DNA of 64,000 nucleotides, from assembly GCF_024494695.1 (NCBI RefSeq), contig NZ_JANHDP010000005.1, positions 124,001 through 188,000 on the forward strand, read 5' to 3'. The notes beneath the pieces were generated by a model. The model saw nothing but the letters and a program-made list of their open reading frames with translations. It had not been told where the DNA came from and searched no databases. Source of the DNA: Natronoarchaeum rubrum. Its GTDB lineage: Archaea > Halobacteriota > Halobacteria > Halobacteriales > Natronoarchaeaceae. The position numbers and the translations under genes were made by a program. This document shows positions 1 to 7,325 of this stretch, piece after piece (the stretch's first letter is position 1; the number at the start of each line of letters is the position of its first letter).

Positions 1-1567
1 AGTAGACGTTCTTCAGCGTGCCGTAGGTCGCATAGTGGGCCCGGAGATACTCGAGTCCCATGCCATCTCCCTTTCGGTCGATGAGAATATCGGCGCCGTC
101 GGTCGCCGCGTGATTTTCGAGAATTCCCGTGTTTATCACCGATGATTTGCCGGAGCCAGTCTTGCCGAACACGGCGACGTGTAATGGCTGCAGGCTCGGT
201 GGCAGCGCAAGTGGGCTGTCATCAGCAGTTCCATCCTGCGTGAGCGGGTGACCGAGTGCAAAGCCATCACCCTGATACTGTGCGAGTTGTTCGGCTGGCG
301 GTCTGGGCAGCGCGCTACGCTCTCCTGGCGTCTGTGCGAGTGCGCGCGATCCTGCGGCGGTGAGTGCGGGTCCATCAACGAGACAGAAACTCGGCGCCTC
401 GTGTACGTCGGCGACGATCCCACGACTCGCCCTCGAATGCCACGGAAGCCGTGCCCGGAGCGTGCCGTGATCCGGTTGATACACTCGTCGTTCGAGTAGG
501 TCATTCAAGCAGACCTCCGCTCTGGTGTCGTTCCCGCAGCGCCCCTCGATTTCGTAGGTCGTTCGATTCAGCTGTGACAACGCCGTCTCGAGAGTACGAA
601 CCGTCGTGTCTGCATCCGGGTCGTTTGCTGGTGTACTGGCGACGATTCGAGCGTTCACGACGAACGAGTGACGCGTGTCCTTGGCTCGCAGTTCTTCGAG
701 ACGGGCTTCATCGCTTGCCGGAAGCGAGACGTCCGTCTCCGGATCGGGCGGCCCGAACAGCGTATTCACCACTTGATCGCCCATCGTGTCGCTGTGGGCC
801 TCGATATCGAGGACTCGTTCCTCCGCTTCGGTGCTCCAGTCGGGCTTTGGCGCCAAGAGCGCTTGGTAGGCGATCGGTCCCGGATGGGCCGTCATCGTCT
901 CGACGACCGACGCCAGCGGGATTCGCGCGTGGTCGTCGGTCTGGAAGTGGTCGAACGGTGTGAGTTGTGTCTGCCAGTCCCTCGGCCGCACTGGCTCGCC
1001 CAGGAACTCGATGGCTGTCAGTGTGGCTTCATCACTGGCCTCTTTTGATTCACTCTCCTCGTGCAACGGCTCGCCCCTGATGATCGATTCGAGGCGTCCT
1101 GCCTCCATCTCGACGCGCTCGAGTTCGTAGCTATCGGGAAAGACGCCTCGGAGGATATCTTCGAGCGCCGACGTTGCCGATGGCTCGTCGACGCCAAACC
1201 AGTACGTAAGCGGGCGCTTGTCGGACCCATCGGCGAGAAGGAGACACTCGACCGTCGGTGCTGGCTTTGAAGCGGATAGTGTGCGGAGCCGCCCCAGCAA
1301 GCCGTGGTCATCATCCTCTGTGGTGAGTCTGTGCAGACGCTTGAACTGCGCCGGCGCGGAGTGTGGTTGCAGTGCTGTGTCGGTGGGTGTGACCTGGATG
1401 TACTCCCGAGGAGCGTCAGTTGTGAGTTGTTCGGGATCCTCGCTCGATTCTTCTGAACCAGTGTGTTCGAGGTAATCTGTGGGGCCCTCTTTGGTCGGCG
1501 AATCAGGCGCGTCTGTGTCCGAAAATGGTGTCTCGGACCTCGAATTCGTATTATCTGTCGTAGGCAT
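1..1567 (-). CDS. Conjugative coupling-type (VirD4/TraD/HerA-like) ATPase, 3' end outside window
   Basis: The minus-strand frame runs open from an ATG at 1565-1567 to the left window edge, giving about 522 residues of a longer protein. The first 50 residues are acidic and low in complexity. A Walker A motif GKTGSGKS lies at about residues 468-475 and is followed by an ILIDRKGDGMG stretch that resembles the DPKGD strand of VirD4/TraG coupling ATPases. The Walker B region and C-terminus lie outside the window. Haloarchaeal plasmids and integrative elements often carry such ATPases to feed DNA to a type IV secretion channel; HerA-type DNA translocase is the alternative. A VirB4-containing cluster lies far away at 34-40.5 kb in the opposite orientation. 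The family call is fairly safe; the precise role is inferred. Confidence 0.7.
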   Translation of the reverse strand, partial: MPTTDNTNSRSETPFSDTDAPDSPTKEGPTDYLEHTGSEESSEDPEQLTTDAPREYIQVTPTDTALQPHSAPAQFKRLHRLTTEDDDHGLLGRLRTLSASKPAPTVECLLLADGSDKRPLTYWFGVDEPSATSALEDILRGVFPDSYELERVEMEAGRLESIIRGEPLHEESESKEASDEATLTAIEFLGEPVRPRDWQTQLTPFDHFQTDDHARIPLASVVETMTAHPGPIAYQALLAPKPDWSTEAEERVLDIEAHSDTMGDQVVNTLFGPPDPETDVSLPASDEARLEELRAKDTRHSFVVNARIVASTPANDPDADTTVRTLETALSQLNRTTYEIEGRCGNDTRAEVCLNDLLERRVYQPDHGTLRARLPWHSRASRGIVADVHEAPSFCLVDGPALTAAGSRALAQTPGERSALPRPPAEQLAQYQGDGFALGHPLTQDGTADDSPLALPPSLQPLHVAVFGKTGSGKSSVINTGILENHAATDGADILIDRKGDGMGLEYLRAHYATYGTLKNVY

Positions 1568-1826
1568 GAGAGAGTGGCTATCGTCGGATCGTGGATTTGG
1601 CAGTATTCGTCGTCGCGACCCGGTATTGAGCAGGCTATCCTTGACCGAATGGCTAATAAATTGCAACTAAATCGTCGAGGTATATACTGTTTGACGACTA
1701 TTACCGTCCGCTGATACTACGAGCCAAGCAAGCGTACACCAGCCTGTAAACCGCTCTTAGGGAAAATCAACGAGACAGTACCGTGCTTCACATACAGTGA
1801 CGAAGTTCGATAGCGGCGTGACAACG

Positions 1827-1833
1827 TTTATCA
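1827..1833 (+). promoter_or_regulatory. TATA box for the 1857 gene
   Basis: TTTATCA lies 24-30 bases before the ATG at 1857, the spacing of a leaderless haloarchaeal promoter. It also supports 1857 over the in-frame upstream start at 1797. Confidence 0.5.
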
Positions 1834-1856
1834 TTACCTGGTCATTCTCGATTACT

Positions 1857-2111
1857 ATGCCCGAAGATCAAGCCGGTGCAAGACGCATATCGGCGTTTCC
1901 CACAGGGAGGTTTGAGGACAGCATCGTTACGGGCATTTTCGTCGCGCAGGGACTCCTCGGATTCGTGGGCGGCCTGATGGTCCTGTTCTGGATACTGGCC
2001 GTCGAAACCCACGGCTATGCAATAGACCACATTCCCCTGGTCGGTGCTGCGCTCATGTTGCTGGCGTACTCCATGAAATACCTGTACACCGTCGACGAAG
2101 GCGACGAATAG
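1857..2111 (+). CDS. Small two-helix membrane protein
   Basis: This 84-residue protein has a short polar N-terminus and two hydrophobic segments: about residues 24-46 (GIFVAQGLLGFVGGLMVLFW core) and about residues 55-73 (PLVGAALMLLAYSMKYLY core). It ends in an acidic tail (DEGDE). The start was chosen from the upstream TATA spacing; a longer form from 1797 would add 20 residues. I do not recognise the family. It stands alone between the truncated ATPase and the E2-like gene, with its own promoter. Confidence 0.6.
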   Translation: MPEDQAGARRISAFPTGRFEDSIVTGIFVAQGLLGFVGGLMVLFWILAVETHGYAIDHIPLVGAALMLLAYSMKYLYTVDEGDE

Positions 2112-2261
2112 CGTGCAAGTTCGCGTACGGGGCGGTTCTTCTGCCACCTGCCCTGACAAACAGTATCATCCGGCAAACGCTCCAGTGTTCAGTTCACACA
2201 CCTGACTAACGAATGCTTCTATCTATATCTCCACTGAAATAATCCTCCTGGCAAGAGTTCT

Positions 2262-3149
2262 ATGACACCCTCCGCGGTTGTCTTCCAATCGCGTATCGAC
2301 GGGGGGCCACCGTGGGTCGGTGCATACGGATTTGGTTCGTGCCGTGTATATGAGTCTATGGGCAATCAGGGCCCTGAACGCGAGCACGTGTCTTCACAAC
2401 AGCAGTTGACGGGGGAGTATATGCGGATGGCGGGACATCGGAGTACCGTCCACGGACTCGTCGAGATCGACGTCACCGAGGCCAGAGAGCAACTCCGGAC
2501 GATCAAGGAAGAAACCGGAACGAACCTCTCGTTTACAGCGTTCATCGTCTTCTGTTTGGCAACTACTCTGGAAGAACAGCCACAGGTCCACCGATACCAC
2601 GACTGGCGGGGACGAATCCACGAGTTCGAGGACGTGGATGTGAACATTCTTGTCGAACAGGAGGGAGAGGGCGAGCGAATCGGTGTTCCCCACATCATCC
2701 GGACAGCGAATCGGCGGACAGTCCGGTCCATTCACGACGAAATTCGACGCGTCCAGTCAAACACCTCGACCACTCCCGAGACCGGAACCGCCGGACTCGC
2801 TCGTCGCCTGCCCGGATTCCTCCGCAGACAAATCTGGCGCCTCCCGCAGTGGTTCCCATCACGGTGGAAAGAGTTCGCTGGCACCGTCGCTGTCACCTCC
2901 GTCGGCATGTTCGGTACCGGAAATGGATGGGCCATCACTCCCACGAACTACACTCTTCAGCTCACTGTCGGCGGCATCGGAACCAAACCTCGTCTGATCG
3001 ATGGTGAACTCCAGTCCCGTGAGTTCCTGAGCCTCACCGTCTCCTTCGATCATGACGTCGTGGACGGTGCCCCGGCCACGCGGTTCGTCCAGCGCCTCGG
3101 CGCACACATAGAAGCAGGTGCCGGTCTCGATGCTGTCGCCTCCGAGTGA
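2262..3149 (+). CDS. Stand-alone 2-oxoacid dehydrogenase E2 acyltransferase domain protein
   Basis: The 295-residue product carries the catalytic acyltransferase fold of 2-oxoacid dehydrogenase E2 subunits, with the end motif SFDHDVVDGAPA matching the DHRxxDG active-site signature (His and Asp of a CoA-acetyltransferase-like centre). There is no lipoyl domain and no E1-binding domain, and no E1 or E3 gene is nearby. It is therefore unlikely to work in a classical dehydrogenase complex and may transfer acyl groups to another acceptor. Residues about 170-205 form an Arg- and Trp-rich insert (RRLPGFLRRQIW) that could touch the membrane. The real start may be the in-frame ATG at 2358, since the first 32 residues look unlike the family. 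Confidence 0.75.
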   Translation: MTPSAVVFQSRIDGGPPWVGAYGFGSCRVYESMGNQGPEREHVSSQQQLTGEYMRMAGHRSTVHGLVEIDVTEAREQLRTIKEETGTNLSFTAFIVFCLATTLEEQPQVHRYHDWRGRIHEFEDVDVNILVEQEGEGERIGVPHIIRTANRRTVRSIHDEIRRVQSNTSTTPETGTAGLARRLPGFLRRQIWRLPQWFPSRWKEFAGTVAVTSVGMFGTGNGWAITPTNYTLQLTVGGIGTKPRLIDGELQSREFLSLTVSFDHDVVDGAPATRFVQRLGAHIEAGAGLDAVASE

Positions 3150-3815
3150 GCCAAGAGGTCCTGAAACGGGCCGAGGATACTGGAGTTGTACAAGTGCAGT
3201 CGGCGTCGAAACACGGCGCTGTTGTGTACTTGAAATCACTGCTGAGCCCTCGAACAGCTTGAAAACCCCCGTCCCTCTCGACCGGTTGCAACTCGCTGTG
3301 CGCCTCGCTCGCTCCGTTCGCTTCGGTGCTTACCAGACGAGCCGCAACGCGTCTCGCCGGCTTTCGCTCACTGTGTTCGCGAAGACGTCGTTACACCGGG
3401 CCGAGCGCGCCGAAAGAGCACGCTCTTTCGAGCCTGTGATCGCGACGCTCGCACAGACGCCGGCCCCTTTCGATCCTACCCCGTGGAGAGGGTGGGCTAC
3501 TGTCGGTCGTGTACGTCCCTTGTGTGCGCTCCGTCCGTCCACTCGCCGTTCCGCTCGGCCGGACTGTCGCTCGCACCGATCCGTCTGCGTCTATCGTACC
3601 CTGGAGGGACGCGTCGATGTCTCTGTCGTACTCGTCGTCGATGATCTCCAAGGCAGTTTCGTACGCTGGTCGATGGCGTCGTCCAACGGAGTTGCCGTCG
3701 ACCCATTCGGCATCGATGCCACTGGTCTTCGTGAACGAGACCTCTTTTCCGACGATGGCTCCCTGAACGGGAGAATCAACGCACAGGTGATGACGATAGC
3801 ACGCGTATCTCCGCC
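3150..3815. other. Gene-poor stretch with a repeat element and a possible decayed ORF
   Basis: No intact gene is convincing here. The first half (about 3298-3470) is a GC-rich block with two hairpins that recurs at 16.03-16.14 kb. The second half may hold a frameshifted minus-strand reading frame, listed separately. Long open frames on either strand in this stretch are Arg/Ser-rich and look like GC-bias artefacts. Confidence 0.5.
3298..3470. repeat. Hairpin-bearing repeat element, copy 1
   Basis: This block matches 16028-16141. The shared parts are a TGCGCCTCGC...TCGGTGCTTAC stretch, then a hairpin CGAAAGAG/CTCTTTCG (3411-3418 and 3423-3430, 4-base loop), then a second stem CTGTG/CACAG (3434-3438 and 3452-3456), ending ACGCCGGCCCCTT. 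The copies differ by scattered substitutions, but the stems are kept. No coding potential is evident. Confidence 0.6.
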
Positions 3816-3830
3816 ATGGACGTTTCTCAC
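3510..3830 (-). pseudogene. Possible frameshifted remnant ORF, family unknown
   Basis: Reading from a GTG at 3830, one frame gives RNVHGGDTRAIVITCALI. A one-base shift near 3775 is then needed to enter a second frame reading VQGAIVGKEVSF, then SGIDAEWVDGNSVG, then ALEIIDDEYDRDIDASLQG. Both parts have acidic, haloarchaeal-type composition and GC-ending codons, unlike the Arg-rich shadow frames around them. I do not recognise a family. The 5' end overlaps the HalOD1 gene on the other strand by 15 bases. This may be chance. Confidence 0.25.
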
Positions 3831-4070
3831 GACGCCGAGACGGTGGAGATCGATCTCGACATAGCGATCGACGTTCAGGTTCTTGAGCTAGTCGCTCAGG
3901 TGACCGGGCGACCCGTGTTGGAGTTACCGGCGCTCAATGACACCGTGGACTCGGAGGCGCTGGACGTCATCGTTCGAGGCGGGAGCGGGATCACTGCAGT
4001 GTTCGAGTACGCGGGCTGTCTGGCACATATCGACGATAAACAGATCACGGTCGAACCGGTCGTCGAGTAA
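3816..4070 (+). CDS. HalOD1 (halobacterial output domain 1) protein
   Basis: The 84-residue protein consists almost entirely of a HalOD1 domain: VQVLELVAQVTG, then ELPALNDTVDSEALDVIV, then a FEYAGCLAHIDDKQITV strand pair. HalOD1 is an output domain in haloarchaeal signalling proteins, also frequent as short stand-alone proteins; its molecular action is not established. There is no DNA-binding or receiver domain. It is transcribed alone, ahead of a winged-helix regulator gene in the same direction. Confidence 0.8.
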   Translation: MDVSHDAETVEIDLDIAIDVQVLELVAQVTGRPVLELPALNDTVDSEALDVIVRGGSGITAVFEYAGCLAHIDDKQITVEPVVE

Positions 4071-4315
4071 CTCAGGACGTCCAAGCGTTTCGTAGCCCTT
4101 GTGATCGCGCTCGCTCGGCAATTGTTCGGGTCGGCGCTTGTCCAACGCCTCTTTCTCGGTGAGTCATCTCACCGACATGGGTAGAAGCGAAGAACTACGC
4201 CGAGTTGGTGACCAAACAACCAGCCATCGTGAGATTCGCGCGGTGCGTTCAGCACTATTTTCAGCTCGAACAGAGAGGCGCTGACTCGATGATTCTTATC
4301 TTGGTAGGGCTCCAG

Positions 4316-5248
4316 ATGGACGGTAGTGGACTACCCATGGTAGCGGATCAAAATGGTCAGATTGATCAGGAAGTGGTTGACGCGATCAGTTCGCTCGGAA
4401 ACTCCCAACGACTGCAAATACTACTCGCGTTAGATGAGGTGGACCAAGAGCATCAGAAACCGTGGCACACGATGTCTTTTACTGAGCTCTACGATGCAGT
4501 AGATATCGACAGCTCCTCCCAGTTTTCCTATCACCTCGATAAGCTCGTCGGACAGTTCGTCAGCGAGACCTCTGATGGATACAGACTCACGTATAGTGGT
4601 TCAAAAATCGCTCGTGTGATCATCTCTGACGTCTACGATAGCACGTCAACGTTTGAGGACAGCGAGGTCTCTGGGGTCTGTCTCTTCTGTGCAGAACCGT
4701 CTCTTCTGGCGACGCTTGATGCCGAACAATTCCGCATTCGCTGCACCTCGTGTGATGCGATCCTCATAACCGATTTCTTTCCACAGAGCCAAACGCGCGA
4801 GCGGACCTCTGCAGAAGTCATCCAAAGCTTTGGCTACCGCATCTGGAGTATGTATATACAGCTACGGGGGAACGTCTGTCCGGAGTGTTTTGGCCGCGTC
4901 GATACGGTTGTTGACCTGTATCAACACGACGGGAAAGCAATCCACCTTCACGTTAGCTCCTGCCGTGAGTGTCAGCACATTATCAGCATCCCGATTGAAG
5001 TAGCGATTCTGTTTCACCCGGAGGCCCTCCATCTATTCTGGGAACACGATATTTCGGTACCGGATACTCCCTTGTGGGAGCTATTCGAGTACATGACTTC
5101 AGATACGATTACGACCACTATCGTCTCCGAGGATCCGTTTGAAGCCCACTTCGAGATCACACTGGATGATACGACACGTTGTTTCTCGATGGATGACACC
5201 AGGACAGTCACGCCGATACAGTGTAGCAACGTCCAATCTACTCAGTAG
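4316..5248 (+). CDS. Winged-helix (ArsR-like) regulator with zinc-ribbon C-terminal half
   Basis: About 310 residues. The N-terminal part (EVVDAISSLGNSQRLQILLA ... QFSYHLDKLVGQFV) is an ArsR-type winged helix. The C-terminal part holds paired Cys motifs (CLFCAEPS, CTSC, CPECF, CREC) that can form two zinc ribbons. This is the architecture of a large haloarchaeal regulator family (I recall it as DUF7347/DUF7351). The gene at 23561-24445 is a paralogue with the same layout. The start at 4316 follows the TATA-like TTCTTATC about 20 bases upstream; ATG 4337 is an alternative and 4205 seems too long. The target is unknown; the ABC transporter genes directly downstream are a candidate. Confidence 0.75.
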   Translation: MDGSGLPMVADQNGQIDQEVVDAISSLGNSQRLQILLALDEVDQEHQKPWHTMSFTELYDAVDIDSSSQFSYHLDKLVGQFVSETSDGYRLTYSGSKIARVIISDVYDSTSTFEDSEVSGVCLFCAEPSLLATLDAEQFRIRCTSCDAILITDFFPQSQTRERTSAEVIQSFGYRIWSMYIQLRGNVCPECFGRVDTVVDLYQHDGKAIHLHVSSCRECQHIISIPIEVAILFHPEALHLFWEHDISVPDTPLWELFEYMTSDTITTTIVSEDPFEAHFEITLDDTTRCFSMDDTRTVTPIQCSNVQSTQ

Positions 5249-5360
5249 TTGTCTCTCCCCTTCTGGTGTGATCTCCCTTTGACCACCTTTTGAGATCTGC
5301 TGGGCGCCCTCAAACTTATTTGAGTTACATACTTGCCAATATGTCGAATATACAACAATA

Positions 5361-5367
5361 CTTATCT
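5361..5367 (+). promoter_or_regulatory. TATA box of the ABC transporter operon
   Basis: CTTATCT lies 24-30 bases before an ATG at 5391, so a leaderless transcript would begin at the short leader ORF rather than at the ATPase gene. Confidence 0.5.
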
Positions 5368-5390
5368 CCCCCCGATGTATACGTGCCTCT

Positions 5391-5459
5391 ATGACTCACT
5401 CCAGACTGGACCTGTACACAACTGCTCGCGGTTCGAGGTGGCAAAGTGGCTGCAATTAA
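5391..5459 (+). CDS. Putative 22-residue leader peptide overlapping the ABC ATPase start
   Basis: ATG at 5391 sits at leaderless distance from a TATA box and opens a 22-codon frame (MTHSRLDLYTTARGSR...) that stops at 5457-5459, inside the ATPase gene, in another frame. The ATPase GTG (5446) and its ribosome-binding site GAGGTGG (5435-5441) both lie within this ORF. Translating the leader would carry ribosomes across the ATPase start, which suggests translational coupling or attenuation. It is a positional inference; the peptide itself resembles nothing known to me. Confidence 0.35.
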   Translation: MTHSRLDLYTTARGSRWQSGCN

Positions 5460-6366
5460 AATCAAGGGGCTGACAAAACGGTTCGACGATGTCGTGGCCG
5501 TCGATGACCTCGATCTTGAGGTCAAGGAGGGAGAAATATTCGGGTTTCTCGGACCGAATGGCGCGGGGAAATCGACAACGATCGATATTCTGTTGGACTT
5601 TATCCGACCGACCGAAGGTACTGTGACCGTCCTCGGCCACGATGCGCAGAGTGAGGGAGAAACGGTCCGACGACGCATGGGTGTACTTCCAGACGCATAT
5701 CACGTCTACGATCGACTCACTGGCCGCCAACATCTCGAATTTGTCTTGGAGATGAAGGAAGTTAATCAAGATCCGATGGCACTTCTCGAGCGAGTCCGCA
5801 TCGCTGACGCCGCAGATCGAAAAGCAGGGGGCTACTCGAAGGGGATGCGCCAGCGACTCGTCCTCGCGATGGCTCTGGTCGGAGACCCCGATCTACTGGT
5901 CCTTGACGAACCGTCGACCGGATTGGATCCTAACGGAGCGCGAGAAATGCGTGAAATAATTCGAGAGGAGAACGCTCGTGGAACGACGGTGTTCTTTTCG
6001 AGTCACGTCATGGAACAAGTCGAAGCGGTTTGCGATCGGGTGGCAATTATCGACCAGGGGAAACTCGTTGCCGTGGATACAATTGACGGACTCCGCAACG
6101 CAACGGAGACGGGGGAAACCCTCTATATCTACGTCACCAACCTCAACGACGAGATTGTCGGACGAGTGTCTGAAATTGACGGGGTCGGGAACGCCTCAGT
6201 CCACGATGGTCGACTCCGTGTCACCGTCGATGGCGTTTCGAAGTTCGCCGTGTTGCACGCGATCGACGCTGACGTCGTTTCCATTCAGGACTTCTCGGTC
6301 GTCGAATCCTCTCTTGAGGATCTGTTCGTCCGATATACCACTGACGAACAGGAGGTGCGAGCATGA
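5446..6366 (+). CDS. ABC transporter ATP-binding protein
   Basis: A full-length, 306-residue ABC ATPase of the ABC-2 type exporter group. Walker A GPNGAGKST lies at about residues 37-45, the signature YSKGMRQRL at about 130-138, Walker B LLVLDEP at about 149-155, and the switch His in SSHVMEQ at about 185. A regulatory C-terminal domain of about 90 residues follows. The start is a GTG with a good ribosome-binding site, GAGGTGG. Its stop overlaps the start of the permease gene (ATGA), so the pair is co-translated. The substrate cannot be told; NosF/CcmA-like and drug or antimicrobial exporters share this form. Confidence 0.9.
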   Translation: MAAIKIKGLTKRFDDVVAVDDLDLEVKEGEIFGFLGPNGAGKSTTIDILLDFIRPTEGTVTVLGHDAQSEGETVRRRMGVLPDAYHVYDRLTGRQHLEFVLEMKEVNQDPMALLERVRIADAADRKAGGYSKGMRQRLVLAMALVGDPDLLVLDEPSTGLDPNGAREMREIIREENARGTTVFFSSHVMEQVEAVCDRVAIIDQGKLVAVDTIDGLRNATETGETLYIYVTNLNDEIVGRVSEIDGVGNASVHDGRLRVTVDGVSKFAVLHAIDADVVSIQDFSVVESSLEDLFVRYTTDEQEVRA

Positions 6367-7235
6367 CCTGGTTTACCGTTGCGAAGAAGGACTTCCGAGA
6401 CGCCGTCCAGTCACGGGCGTTGTGGGCGCTTGTTACTGTGTTCGTCTTGTTCTCCGTGATCTCCGCGTACGCATACGTTGAAGTTCCCGAGATGTTTGGC
6501 GCTCCAGCAGGGGCAACGTTTGGCGGGCTGATCTTTTTCCTCGTTGGCGTTACTGGACTATTCGTCCCGCTCGCGGCCATCGTGGTCTGTTATAAATCCC
6601 TCGCCGGGGAGCGTGAACTGGGTAGTATCAAGCTGTTGCTCTCGTTACCGACGACTCGGTTGAACGTCTACGTTGGGAAGGTCGTCGGACGAGCGGCAGT
6701 ACTCGCGTTCGGTCTGGGCGTCGGGCTCTTGATTGGACTCGGAGTCGGGTCCGTGCTGCTTGGCGCGGTTGATGTACTATCGGTGCTGATCTTCGTTCTC
6801 GTGACAATGGCCTTCGCAGCCATTTACGCCGGGATCATGGTGGGTCTCTCGGCTACAACTGGGTCTACGTCACGGGCGACGACACTGGCGCTTGGCTTCT
6901 TCGTTATCTTCGAACTGTTCTGGGATGTCGTACCGATGGGGATTCTCTACGTTGTCGAGGGATTTACCCTTCCAACCGAGCTCCCCGACTGGATATTTCT
7001 CGTTACCCAGGTGCCCCCATCTGCCGCGTATTTTTCGGCGATTGTCGCTCTGTTGCCCGATCTGGCAGACGCTGCGAACGCTGAGCCCGCACAGGCCGGC
7101 GCGGACGTTGGTGCATCGTCCGTTGCAGCCGACCCGTTTTATCTGTCCCCCGAGGTCGGCATTCTAATACTCGGCCTCTGGCTCATCATTCCGTTCGCCG
7201 TCGGGTACTACCGATTCAACAAATCTGATATGTGA
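6363..7235 (+). CDS. ABC-2 type transporter permease (NosY-like)
   Basis: This 290-residue membrane protein starts WFTVAKKDFRDAVQSRALW, the typical cytosolic entry helix of NosY-type permeases, and has six hydrophobic segments. After the first comes the LAGERELGSIKLLLSLP motif conserved in this group. A polar loop rich in Ala and Asp, about residues 225-260, precedes the last helix. It overlaps the ATPase gene by four bases and ends the operon. With the ATPase it should form an exporter or a maturation transporter; the cargo is unknown. Confidence 0.85.
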   Translation: MTWFTVAKKDFRDAVQSRALWALVTVFVLFSVISAYAYVEVPEMFGAPAGATFGGLIFFLVGVTGLFVPLAAIVVCYKSLAGERELGSIKLLLSLPTTRLNVYVGKVVGRAAVLAFGLGVGLLIGLGVGSVLLGAVDVLSVLIFVLVTMAFAAIYAGIMVGLSATTGSTSRATTLALGFFVIFELFWDVVPMGILYVVEGFTLPTELPDWIFLVTQVPPSAAYFSAIVALLPDLADAANAEPAQAGADVGASSVAADPFYLSPEVGILILGLWLIIPFAVGYYRFNKSDM

Positions 7236-7325
7236 TCTGTCGGTAGCTGATCTCCCTCTATTTCAAAACACGCTCATCTAGAGCACTACCGGTGGAACAG
7301 GTCAAGGCGGTTCACTGCTCCTTAT

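Noticed and set aside
364..1048. Plus-strand frames opposite the left-edge ATPase
   Set aside because: Basic composition and complementary to a minus-strand frame with Walker A; explained as shadows.
3118..3864. 248-codon plus-strand open frame
   Set aside because: Arg/Ser-rich, crosses the hairpin repeat and overlaps the ends of two better genes; typical shadow frame in GC-rich DNA.
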